Shown here one piece after another: positions 1 through 7,188 of a stretch of DNA of 7,188 nt. Both the position numbers and the translations under genes were made by a program. Where the stretch lies: positions 1-7,188 of the forward strand of contig JAQICK010000212.1 in assembly GCA_027858595.1 (NCBI GenBank). Reading direction: 5' to 3'. Under the pieces are notes generated by a model. The model saw only the letters and a list, made by a program, of their open reading frames with translations. It ran no database searches and had not been told where the DNA came from. This DNA comes from Melioribacteraceae bacterium (GTDB lineage Bacteria; Bacteroidota; Ignavibacteria; Ignavibacteriales; Melioribacteraceae). The first letter of the stretch is position 1. Each line of letters starts with the position of its first letter.

Positions 1-2546
1 CCTTCATAAACTGGATTTGGCCAATTGTACGCTTTTGATTGTGGGAAAAACTCAGCAATTTTTTCGCTTGAACTTGCTGCTTCAACTGATGAAGTGTTAC
101 TTGCATTTCCGTTCTCTTCGGTCCAGAATTTTTTGCCATCGTACTGACTAATATTCCAACTCATGAACTGATTATTTTCTGTGATAACACCAAGTGCAGT
201 TCTTCCATTTTCTGTAAAGATTATAGGAACTGTAGCAACTTTACCGCCAGTTGAAATTGGAAATCCATCAATCATTTTACCGGTAATTCCATCAACAGCT
301 AAAATTTTACCATCTTCTGTAAAAGTGATTATATCTGCTGCTTCATCATTATTTAAATCAACAGAAAGAGGTGACAAAATAAAAGCAGATTCAAATTCAT
401 CTTGTATGGGGAAATTGTTCGCTGTAGAACCAGTTAAATTAAACGCTTCTAAATATGCTCCGTTATTTTGGATTATATAATTGCTTCCATCATTTTTTAA
501 GTCAGCAATAATAAACGGATTAACTGAATCTGTTTTTCTAATTTCAGTTATTTCATTTGTGATTGAAATACTAATTAAACCACTTTCAGTTTGGATAACA
601 GCAACGTTATCAGTTCCAACTTTTGTGTTTACAAGTTGAATTGCTCTTTCGCCTAAATCAAGTGGTGAATCGTTTGCTGCAAACTTACTGCTCCAATATT
701 CTTCTCCTGCTATCGCATTGTAACCGCCATCAAATAATGCAATTTGTGTAACGGTCGAGATAAATACTTTTTTGGATTCAATTAGCGAAATAGTTTTAGA
801 TGATAAATCAATTGAATATTTCAATATATACCCACCAGAAGTTCCAATTAAAAACTCAATATTGTTATTAGTCAGCAAGTATAAAACTGGAGTAGTCCAA
901 AACCGACCAAAGTTATCATCATAAATAGAATATACGTCTTCAAAATCATCATCAATAAAAAGAATTCTTAGTATTTCAGACTGCGGAAAAACGACCAATT
1001 CTTTATTATCATATCCAACAAATAGAGGTTTGATAGAGGGAATATTGTTAGGAGGAAACGATTGCATTATCCCGCTAGAATTAAAAATAAACGTCATATT
1101 ATTCAAAGAAGTAAAATGAACAACTTCATTTCCATTAAAAACTGAACTTAACCACTTTGGTATTCCGTCAATATTAAAACTAAAATTCCCAATCAAATCA
1201 ATCTCATCAGAACCAAAAGAGATATTGAAAGAAATTCTGTTAGATATTTCAGAAAAATCAGAAAGAGAAATTAAACTATTTGTTCCACTATTCGATTCGG
1301 CTTTGGGTTTTGTATCTGCAGAAAATTTATTTTCGTAATATTCTGACGGATTATTTTTATACCAAGTATCTTCCTTAGTTCCCTCTCCTATAACAAGCTC
1401 ACCAAATATTGTTTGAAACTCTTCGCCTATATCACGTATTCCATCTGCTTCAACAATGGCAACGCCACGTTTGTATCTATCGTTGTTTATTGTGTTGCTT
1501 TCGTAATTATCAGAAATTATTCTTTCATCAATGTGCCAGATAATTAGACCGATATCTTCAAAGTTTTCAATTTCTGCATCTCTATCAAAACTTGGTAACG
1601 CCCAATCATATTCATCAACGTCAATAATAACGCCTTCAAGTGTATCAACGCTGTAGTAGATATAGTTTTCAAAATCTCTATCAAACGATTTTGTGTATTC
1701 TTGTCCGTTACTAATGTATGTTACATTTGAGCCATCTTGTAGAGCATCTCGTTTTCTATTTTCAATAAGATAATACTCAGTAGAGTTTATTGGAATTTTG
1801 ATTAAAGTAGTATCGCTTGGATTAGCAACAAATTTATTTGCAATATTTAGATTGCGATTACCAATAGAAATTTCTGTAGGAGTTATCCATCCAAGAAACA
1901 TTTTTTCCCAAGCCGATGGTTCTGGAGGATAAATACCTTGGAATGAAAACATTGCCTGTCCATCCATTAAACCAAAACGCCCAATTGCACTTCGTCCAGT
2001 TTCTGTGTTGTATAAATCTGGCAAACCTAGATAACTACCAACTGTAGCAGCAAATAATCCATTTGTTGTTAACTCAATTAAAGTAGTTCCATCAAACCCT
2101 TCAATTTCGCGTGATTCGGTTTCTGGCATTATTGCACTATTTGTAATTTTGAAATTTCCACCATTCATTGGAAAGCCTTCAAAGGTATCACCAAAAACAT
2201 TTTGCAACGATTTTTCATTCATATACACCGATGGCAAATCCCTTTCATTACCAAGACTTCCTGGTAACGAGATATCTTTACCAACACCAGCATGAAGAAC
2301 AAAAAACAAATCGTAATCTGCGAAACTAACGTTTGGATATTGTGCATCGGCTAATTGCCAAACTTCTTCGAGATAATTACCAAGTGGAGTGTGGTCATTT
2401 AAATCATCTAATGGAGGCGTATAGTTTCTCATTGTTTGAGATACAGTTAAAATATCATCCAATACTGTATAAGATATATTTAGATTACCGTTGGAAACCT
2501 TTGAAAAATAATTTTGGACAAATTTTAAATGATTTTCAAAATACAC
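1..2546 (-). CDS. C-terminal fragment of the M6-like protein (partial at window edge)
   Basis: This is the open frame downstream of the TAA, running 848 codons off the left edge without another stop. It carries the degenerate peptidase core, the propeller-like repeats and the beginning of the sorting domain. A GTG codon (2544-2546) lies directly after the TAA and the first ATG is at 2430-2432, so a gene finder may call a start at either. Neither gives a signal peptide, so a separately initiated product would not be exported. It is better read as the rest of the gene starting at 2810 than as an independent gene. Codon choice and AT content look the same on both sides of the stop, which suggests a recent lesion or an error, not long decay. 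Confidence 0.55.
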   Translation of the reverse strand, partial: MYFENHLKFVQNYFSKVSNGNLNISYTVLDDILTVSQTMRNYTPPLDDLNDHTPLGNYLEEVWQLADAQYPNVSFADYDLFFVLHAGVGKDISLPGSLGNERDLPSVYMNEKSLQNVFGDTFEGFPMNGGNFKITNSAIMPETESREIEGFDGTTLIELTTNGLFAATVGSYLGLPDLYNTETGRSAIGRFGLMDGQAMFSFQGIYPPEPSAWEKMFLGWITPTEISIGNRNLNIANKFVANPSDTTLIKIPINSTEYYLIENRKRDALQDGSNVTYISNGQEYTKSFDRDFENYIYYSVDTLEGVIIDVDEYDWALPSFDRDAEIENFEDIGLIIWHIDERIISDNYESNTINNDRYKRGVAIVEADGIRDIGEEFQTIFGELVIGEGTKEDTWYKNNPSEYYENKFSADTKPKAESNSGTNSLISLSDFSEISNRISFNISFGSDEIDLIGNFSFNIDGIPKWLSSVFNGNEVVHFTSLNNMTFIFNSSGIMQSFPPNNIPSIKPLFVGYDNKELVVFPQSEILRILFIDDDFEDVYSIYDDNFGRFWTTPVLYLLTNNNIEFLIGTSGGYILKYSIDLSSKTISLIESKKVFISTVTQIALFDGGYNAIAGEEYWSSKFAANDSPLDLGERAIQLVNTKVGTDNVAVIQTESGLISISITNEITEIRKTDSVNPFIIADLKNDGSNYIIQNNGAYLEAFNLTGSTANNFPIQDEFESAFILSPLSVDLNNDEAADIITFTEDGKILAVDGITGKMIDGFPISTGGKVATVPIIFTENGRTALGVITENNQFMSWNISQYDGKKFWTEENGNASNTSSVEAASSSEKIAEFFPQSKAYNWPNPVYE

Positions 2547-2810
2547 TTAATCATGTGGAAGAGGATCAAGAATTGATTTTCCATAATCCTCAGAATAGAT
2601 TGATTCGAATGTCCCATCTCCAAAAGTTGCATCGTCAATATCTTCTGGAAAGTCTGACATAACAGCAAGTATTCTCAATGTATCGCCTGATTTAAATTGC
2701 ATAAAATCTGAGGATGGATTTTGGTTAAGCTTACCAACAAAAGTTTGGGCAGTAATACTGCCCATGCTGAATAATAAAACTACTAATAATAATAAATATT
2801 CTTTTTTCAT
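2547..2810 (-). CDS. N-terminal fragment (87 aa) of the M6-like protein
   Basis: This is the piece translated if the TAA at codon 88 is obeyed. It holds the signal peptide (cleavage likely after residue 21 or 22) and about 65 residues of mature protein ending LDPLPHD. That ending is not a natural terminus, because the frame continues directly with VYFENHLKFVQNYFSKVSNG, which completes the N-terminal part of the domain. The ATG at 2810 is chosen because it opens a perfect signal peptide. The ribosome site ahead of it is poor (TATAGAGAT), in keeping with the weak Shine-Dalgarno use common in this group. Alone, the fragment would be a short exported peptide with no recognisable activity. Confidence 0.55.
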   Translation of the reverse strand: MKKEYLLLLVVLLFSMGSITAQTFVGKLNQNPSSDFMQFKSGDTLRILAVMSDFPEDIDDATFGDGTFESIYSEDYGKSILDPLPHD

Positions 2811-2833
2811 ATCTCTATAATTTAATTAAGAAT

Positions 2834-2932
2834 TGTCATTCCCACATATTTCTAGCGGGAATCTTTTGCACATTCTGAGATTCCCAATAAGAGCATTCCC
2901 TGAAAAAAAGCTCTGGTCAAGCGGGAATGACA
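2834..2932. repeat. ATTCCC/GGGAAT modular inverted-repeat element (MITE/REP-like)
   Basis: The 99-base element is bounded by a perfect 10-bp inverted repeat, TGTCATTCCC (2834-2843) and GGGAATGACA (2923-2932). Inside are further units: GGGAATCT (2857-2864) pairs with AGATTCCC (2878-2885) over a 13-base loop, CATTCCC (2894-2900) can pair with GGGAATG (2923-2929), and GAGC/GCTC (2891-2894, 2910-2913) brackets an A-run. Five copies of the hexamer, in both orientations, allow alternative folds. The shape resembles short dispersed GTCATTCCCGC-type repeats found between genes in many bacteria. It sits between porV and the M6-like gene, ending 23 bases before that gene's ATG, so it would lie in the leader or read-through transcript. 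The element is visible; its mobility and copy number are not. Confidence 0.7.
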
Positions 2933-2954
2933 TCTGTTTTATAATTATTCTGTT

Positions 2955-2969
2955 GTGTGTTTTACACAC
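2955..2969 (-). terminator. Small hairpin just after porV, possible weak terminator
   Basis: GTGTGT and ACACAC form a perfect 6-bp stem with a 3-base loop, beginning 17 bases after the porV stop codon. No T-run follows on the minus strand; the next bases are AACAGAATAATTAT. It is therefore at most a weak or processing hairpin, and read-through toward the M6-like gene is plausible. Confidence 0.25.
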
Positions 2970-2986
2970 TTATGAATACTTCAATA

Positions 2987-4108
2987 CTAAATTCCTCTTG
3001 GAAGTCCATGATTAGTTTCTGGAGCCGAATCCCATCCAATTACAAGTGAAAATCTCAGTGTTCCATCAAGTGGATGATTTTCACTGTTTGATCCAACAGT
3101 AGAAATGTAACTGAAATCAAAACCGTAAATGTCATATTTAATACCAGCACCAAAAGTCAGAAAATTTCTTGCTCCAAAATCTGGGTCTTCATAAAAATAT
3201 CCCGCTCTAACAGCAAACATAAAATCTTCTGGTCTTCCGTACCAATACTCGGCACCACCAGAAAACTCAATACTCCTCATAAAATCGTTTGAAACGGCAA
3301 CTACATCTGTTGTATCAGTATCCCCTTCAATTACAGAAGATTTTCTATACACAAGCAATTTACTTGCATCACCAGTAAGAGTAAAAGAATTATACTCATC
3401 TTGGAAAACTCTATAAGCGAATCCGAGACGAACATTTGTTGGCAAAGGATCTGCTTGAGCTTGATCGATATATGAAATATCAGGACCGATGTTACTTAGG
3501 TTAGCACCAACACTAAAATTTCCATCAAGAAAGCCTTGTGGTCTCCACATAGTTGCAACATCAAAACTTACAGTTGAGGCAACACCACTACCTTTTTCAT
3601 TTTCTGTTGGTTGATCAGATAGATTTGAATAAATAAATCTAAAATTAAATCCAACTCCCCAATCATCTGCTAATTTAGTTGCGTAACCAATTGTAGCACC
3701 AATATCGAACGAATTAAATGTACCAATTACCGTAGGACCATCGGACGCTGTGCGTTGGAACTTACCATAATTCATATATGTTAAACTTGCCGTTACACTA
3801 CCATCAATTGCTTCTATGTATTGGCGATAAGTAACATAATCGTATGTTAAATCCAAATTAAACTGTGGCAACCAGTTTGCATGTGTAATACCAACCTCAG
3901 AACCACTTTGGAAAGCAATACCAGCTGGGTTCCAGAAAATTGCAGATGAGTTATCTGCAAGTCCAGTTCCCGATTCACCAAGTCCAGCATGTCTTGAATC
4001 TGGAGCAAGTAATAAGAAAGGTACTGCAGCTTCACCTTGAGCTTTAATTTTGCTTACTTCTCCTATCATCAATGTTAGTAATATCATAAATATAAATATG
4101 CGTTTCAT
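2987..4108 (-). CDS. porV: Type IX secretion outer-membrane protein PorV (LptO)
   Basis: The 373-residue protein belongs to the PorV/PorQ branch of the FadL-like outer-membrane beta-barrels. In the T9SS, PorV binds the C-terminal sorting domain of exported cargo, works with the SprA translocon and hands cargo to the PorU sortase. A signal peptide is clear (MKRIFIFMILLTLMIG, cleavage near KIKA|QG). The mature start carries the family block AVPFLLLAPDSRHAGLGES, followed by SSAIFWNPAGIA, as in known PorV proteins. The rest is alternating beta-strand sequence rich in Gly and aromatics, including FMFAVRAGYFYEDPDFGARN and a late LRFSLVIGW strand. A short polar tail (about 14 residues, ending LPRGI) follows the last strand. 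Length is close to the family norm of just under 400. The gene starts 30 bases after porU behind a good ribosome site, so porU and porV are almost certainly cotranscribed. The adjacent order porU-porV is common in T9SS organisms. Confidence 0.93.
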   Translation of the reverse strand: MKRIFIFMILLTLMIGEVSKIKAQGEAAVPFLLLAPDSRHAGLGESGTGLADNSSAIFWNPAGIAFQSGSEVGITHANWLPQFNLDLTYDYVTYRQYIEAIDGSVTASLTYMNYGKFQRTASDGPTVIGTFNSFDIGATIGYATKLADDWGVGFNFRFIYSNLSDQPTENEKGSGVASTVSFDVATMWRPQGFLDGNFSVGANLSNIGPDISYIDQAQADPLPTNVRLGFAYRVFQDEYNSFTLTGDASKLLVYRKSSVIEGDTDTTDVVAVSNDFMRSIEFSGGAEYWYGRPEDFMFAVRAGYFYEDPDFGARNFLTFGAGIKYDIYGFDFSYISTVGSNSENHPLDGTLRFSLVIGWDSAPETNHGLPRGI

Positions 4109-4114
4109 CTGTAT

Positions 4115-4122
4115 TTCTCCTT
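4115..4122 (-). promoter_or_regulatory. Ribosome binding site of porV
   Basis: On the minus strand the sequence AAGGAGAA lies 6 bases before the ATG at 4108. It is a much better Shine-Dalgarno match than the one before the M6-like gene, and it fixes the porV start. It lies in the 30-base gap after the porU TAA, so porV initiates on its own within the shared transcript. Confidence 0.75.
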
Positions 4123-4138
4123 CGAATAATTTACTTTT

Positions 4139-7100
4139 TTACTGTATGATGGATAATTTTCCAAGAACATATTGGTTGCTCTTGCCATCAATAGATTTAA
4201 TAATAACTTTATATAAATAAGTTCCGTTAGCTATTTCGGAACCATCTTCATCTCTTCCATCCCAGTTAATTTTCACAAATTTATCCGAGATGCTAAATTC
4301 TTCAATGTTTTTTATTAGTCTTCCGGCAATTGTATAAATCTTAATTTTAACATTTATTAGTTCAGAAATATTGTGTTGAAACAAAAATGTAGTGTTACTT
4401 CTAAAAGGGTTTGGATAGTTAACAACATCCTTAAGTACAACATCATTAGAATTTACTACCGTAAAATAACTAATTTGTTGGGAAGGATTATTAAAAACAT
4501 CCCATGCTGTGATTTCAATCTTATGCTCTCCAAGTTCAAAATCTGTAAGCTTGTAATTAACTACTCCACTCTTTCCTTCTGCATCAAGGTCTCCAACAAA
4601 GTAACTTGTGAAGTCAATTTCTTGTGCTGCGTTATCGTTAATTATGCCTTTTAATTTATGTCCAATACCAGTACCAGTAGTGTTAAGACCTGTATCATCT
4701 TGAAGATTGAGCACAATGGAGAAATCTTCATTTACAAGAGTTGCATTGGAAGTCTCTGCATTATCAAATGCAATTTCAATTTCAGGTCCTTGTCTATCAT
4801 TGGTTGCAGTTGAATCAGTTCCTCCAATTATTACATTTTCAGTGTAACCAATCCCATCAGTTTCGTTATCAGTTATATAAGCTGTAATTTTACCATTTCT
4901 GTTTTCGTAGGAAATATCCTGAGGAACTGTAAACTTAGTTGCAAACTCTCCGTTACTAATTGTTGCTCTACCTCTAAAAATCACACCGCCAGGTACAATC
5001 ATTTTAGATTTAGAACCAGTGCCTAATTGAGGAAGTAATTTTGTAATTTCAGAATCGTAAACAGTTATTACAGCTTCGCCATTGTATGAAGTATTTTGAG
5101 TGCCATCATAATTTTTTACTATTCCATCGATAGAAACTTCACTGAGAGCTTTAAGTTGTACATCAGCTGTAAGGTTTTCTCCATTAACTTTTTCAATTGC
5201 GGCTGGTGCTTTAGGTATATTTAATCTGATTGCAGGGTCACAGAAAAGATGAAATTTTTCATCGTTAACAGAATTCCTAACAATTTTTGTTAAATAAAAA
5301 GCTTTTCCCACAGTATTATTTGTCATATCTTCAAGTGACTCACTTAAAAGATTGGAATAAAACTCAAGATTTAAATCTTCATTTGCGTGTGCATAAACAA
5401 CTCGTGCAGCAGAAAAACCTCCAATCATACATCTATTTTCAGCTAACAACATATCTTCGGTAGAACTTTGAGCAGTTGGGTCGTCATAACGCCCAAAATC
5501 ACAAGTAGCGGCAGTTAAAAAGAATAACTTATCATTTTTCAAACTTGGGATTGTAGAATTTTGTTCAAAAACTCCTTCGTGTGCCCATACGGTTGGATTG
5601 CCATGACCAATATAATTTAGGATTAATGTTCCTTGATTTACGACATCAATAATTGCTTGGTTTACTTCTGGCTTACGTCTTCCAAATCCAGTTTGTACAG
5701 TTGGATATGCAGCAAGATAGATTTTATTAGTTCCCATAAATCCAGGTATACTTCCGCCAGTAGCTAAAGTCTCCGATTGATATGTATGCAGAGAACCATC
5801 GTTCCCATCAGTAGTAAGGCCGTCATCAGCAACTAGAGTAACTACATTTTTCCACAAACCATTATCTGGCTTTTCGTAAGCAATTATTTTATCCACTACG
5901 TTTGCAGCATCACTTGCAGAAAGAACATTTATTCTTCCAATTGCTAAATCAGCAGTTTGATCATCTTCAGTTCCCGTAATTCTACTATAATAATCATCCA
6001 TTGGGTAGGAAGATAATTCATACAAAGATTCTTTTGTTTGAAAAGTTGGAACAAAGTTTTGATTATAACCCTCAGCATTTAGGTAATCATAATTTCCATC
6101 ACCGAGTAGGAGAACGTAGAAAGGTTTAATTTGCCAGTTTTCATATCCGTACTTTAAAAAATTTCTAATTGAAGTAGGGTCCATCATTCCACAAGAAAAT
6201 TCATTTAAAATATCTTCCACATAAACAACTTTGGTTGTGTATTTTTTAGGAGCATCATTTTTTCTATATTCAGCAAGCCTTTCAGCTGCAACGCTAAACT
6301 TTTTGTCAGTAATGATAATATATTCTGCACCTTCTCCATTAACAATACTGTTTTCAATTTCAACTTTTTCAATATCTGATACAGATTTTAATTTATTACT
6401 TGCTACTGCAATATATTTAGACTTAGTACCCACTTGTTCATCAATAGTAAAATTAATCATTCCTCCATCAACATGTGGTGAAGAAATAAATTTTACATTT
6501 CCATACTCTGTAACATCAAATGCTTTTATATCACTATTTGAAAAATTATTTAATTTATACTGAACTCCATTTACACTTTCATTTGAGAAGAAAATTATCT
6601 CGTCGTTGAGTGTTTTTAATTCTCTTGTATATTCAATTTCATAATAATCTATATATGCTTTCGATTCTGACGAAGAAATTGAAACCTCAAATTTTAACAC
6701 ACTTCTGTTATCTGGCAAATTTTCAGAAAATTGTGTGCTGCTAGTTAATGCCTTTCCCCAATAATATGATGAAGATCCGTAACCAGACAAATAATGAGTT
6801 TTAATTACTTTCCCATTTTCAGAGATTGTTAATGTATGCGATGGATCAGAAGCATTTACTAATCGGTATCTATAATAAATATCTTTATCCGCAATACGCT
6901 CATCAAGACTATTAATATATGTCTGAGACTTATTACTTACGTTAAATTCATCACCCCAATAGTCTCTGCCAGATCTACCAATATTAATTTTATCATCATC
7001 CAAAGCTTTAAAAGCTACTGAGGTAGTTTGTATAACTTGTGGAGCAGAAGTAAGACTTTCTTTATTTTCCATTCGTTTACCATTTACGCCTCCGAAAGAA

Positions 7101-7188
7101 ATCCAATAAAAATTATCTTTTGAAAAAGGATGGTGGTATCGTTCTATTTTCTCGGATGAAGTTTGGTAATCCCAAAAATCTGAGTTTC
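4139..7188 (-). CDS. porU: Type IX secretion system sortase PorU (C25 gingipain-like), 5' end outside window
   Basis: PorU is the surface cysteine peptidase/transpeptidase that removes the sorting domain from T9SS cargo and joins the cargo to the surface anchor. The frame is open to the right edge (about 1,015 residues seen). HHPFSKDNFYW (7103-7135) and GKRM are typical of the PorU N-terminal domain, so the Met at 7072 is internal and the true start lies outside. Counting from that Met, the N-terminal beta domain spans about 1-240 and the C25 domain about 248-620. C25 marks are LLLGDGNYDY (321-330), the MDDYYSRI and LAIGRI segments, NYIGHGNP with probable catalytic His490 (5603-5605), and TAATCDFG with probable catalytic Cys524 (5501-5503). 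CDPAIRL (611-617) replaces the usual GDPALRL. Beta-rich sequence follows, then a FlgD-like C-terminal domain (about 876-977) starting NYPNPF. PorU is known to carry such a domain itself. The catalytic pair is intact, so the enzyme is predicted active. It is the first gene seen of a porU-porV operon. Confidence 0.93.
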   Translation of the reverse strand, partial: NSDFWDYQTSSEKIERYHHPFSKDNFYWISFGGVNGKRMENKESLTSAPQVIQTTSVAFKALDDDKINIGRSGRDYWGDEFNVSNKSQTYINSLDERIADKDIYYRYRLVNASDPSHTLTISENGKVIKTHYLSGYGSSSYYWGKALTSSTQFSENLPDNRSVLKFEVSISSSESKAYIDYYEIEYTRELKTLNDEIIFFSNESVNGVQYKLNNFSNSDIKAFDVTEYGNVKFISSPHVDGGMINFTIDEQVGTKSKYIAVASNKLKSVSDIEKVEIENSIVNGEGAEYIIITDKKFSVAAERLAEYRKNDAPKKYTTKVVYVEDILNEFSCGMMDPTSIRNFLKYGYENWQIKPFYVLLLGDGNYDYLNAEGYNQNFVPTFQTKESLYELSSYPMDDYYSRITGTEDDQTADLAIGRINVLSASDAANVVDKIIAYEKPDNGLWKNVVTLVADDGLTTDGNDGSLHTYQSETLATGGSIPGFMGTNKIYLAAYPTVQTGFGRRKPEVNQAIIDVVNQGTLILNYIGHGNPTVWAHEGVFEQNSTIPSLKNDKLFFLTAATCDFGRYDDPTAQSSTEDMLLAENRCMIGGFSAARVVYAHANEDLNLEFYSNLLSESLEDMTNNTVGKAFYLTKIVRNSVNDEKFHLFCDPAIRLNIPKAPAAIEKVNGENLTADVQLKALSEVSIDGIVKNYDGTQNTSYNGEAVITVYDSEITKLLPQLGTGSKSKMIVPGGVIFRGRATISNGEFATKFTVPQDISYENRNGKITAYITDNETDGIGYTENVIIGGTDSTATNDRQGPEIEIAFDNAETSNATLVNEDFSIVLNLQDDTGLNTTGTGIGHKLKGIINDNAAQEIDFTSYFVGDLDAEGKSGVVNYKLTDFELGEHKIEITAWDVFNNPSQQISYFTVVNSNDVVLKDVVNYPNPFRSNTTFLFQHNISELINVKIKIYTIAGRLIKNIEEFSISDKFVKINWDGRDEDGSEIANGTYLYKVIIKSIDGKSNQYVLGKLSIIQ

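Larger units (their letters stand above)
1..2810 (-). pseudogene. M6-like secreted pseudopeptidase with T9SS sorting domain, interrupted by an in-frame TAA; 3' end outside window
   Basis: The reading frame runs from an ATG at 2810 to the left edge (936 codons, C-terminus missing) with one stop, TAA at 2547-2549 (codon 88). Residues 1-22 form a signal peptide (MKKEY, a Leu/Val-rich core, then SITA|QT). Residues about 40-450 resemble the M6 peptidase family: LGLPDLY (262-268), an IGRFGLMDG segment and GLIIWHIDE (421-429), the family's conserved 'WHIDE' signature. The expected HExxH is ATVGS at 255-259, so no zinc site is predicted; the third-ligand Asp of the HExxHxxGxxD pattern is kept. Residues about 480-910 look like a beta-propeller of FG-GAP type, with DLKNDG near 770 and DLNNDE near 819. 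YNWPNPV (928-934) opens a T9SS sorting domain. The protein was presumably exported and surface-anchored by the neighbouring PorV/PorU. The stop may be a real nonsense mutation or a sequence error. Family assignment is confident; function is unknown. Confidence 0.8.

Noticed and set aside
181..480. Plus-strand open frame of 99 codons, and similar plus-strand frames at 2333-2662, 4373-4654 and 6231-6563
   Set aside because: Each lies inside a strongly supported minus-strand gene and shows no recognisable domain or ribosome site. They are antisense shadows.
2547..2549. TAA recoded as a sense codon across the genome (alternative genetic code)
   Set aside because: porU ends with TAA exactly where the family's sorting domain should end, just before the porV ribosome site, so TAA works as a stop here. 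With only one in-frame TAA in about 2,300 codons, general recoding is not supported.
2520..2560. Frameshift in the M6-like gene
   Set aside because: The reading frame on both sides of the stop is identical and the protein sequence continues without an offset, so a point change explains it without any insertion or deletion.
2811..2986. A promoter for the M6-like gene with a Bacteroidetes-type TAnnTTTG box
   Set aside because: No convincing box with a matching upstream element was found. A TTGACC near 2915-2920 on the minus strand lacks a partner at suitable spacing.
2833..3015. Plus-strand open frame of 60 codons over the porV downstream gap
   Set aside because: It is made largely of the inverted-repeat element and the antisense of the porV end, with no ribosome site or family resemblance.
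3847..4035. Minus-strand 62-codon frame inside porV
   Set aside because: It overlaps porV in another frame, and the porV frame carries the conserved family motifs there.

Overview
The window carries three minus-strand genes from an AT-rich (about one third GC by eye) member of the Bacteroidota/Chlorobiota/Ignavibacteria group. The assignment rests on the type IX secretion system (T9SS): a C25-family PorU sortase, the outer-membrane protein PorV directly downstream of it, and 'YPNPF'-type C-terminal sorting domains. The flexible, highly diverged style of the proteins suggests an Ignavibacteria-like lineage rather than a classical Bacteroidetes, but that is an inference.

Layout in transcription order (right to left). 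Positions 7188-4139 hold porU, whose true 5' end lies beyond the window. Only 30 bases later, behind a clear Shine-Dalgarno sequence, comes porV (4108-2987). A 176-base intergenic gap follows, most of it filled by a compact repeat element built from ATTCCC/GGGAAT units. The last gene (2810 to the left edge) encodes a large secreted M6-peptidase-like protein with a C-terminal beta-propeller-like part and the start of a T9SS sorting domain.

This third gene has two oddities. Codon 88 is an in-frame TAA, with the same reading frame open on both sides: I checked every codon from 2546 to 3 and found no other stop. In addition, the zinc-binding HExxH motif expected just before the LGLPDLY signature is replaced by ATVGS, so the peptidase domain is predicted to be catalytically dead even if it is made.

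Functionally, PorV binds substrates exported through the T9SS pore and delivers them to PorU, which removes the sorting domain and attaches the protein to the surface. The M6-like protein has a signal peptide and the start of a sorting domain, so it looks like a T9SS cargo (or a dedicated surface partner) encoded beside its own processing machinery. No RNA genes, CRISPR arrays, insertion sequences or plus-strand genes were found.
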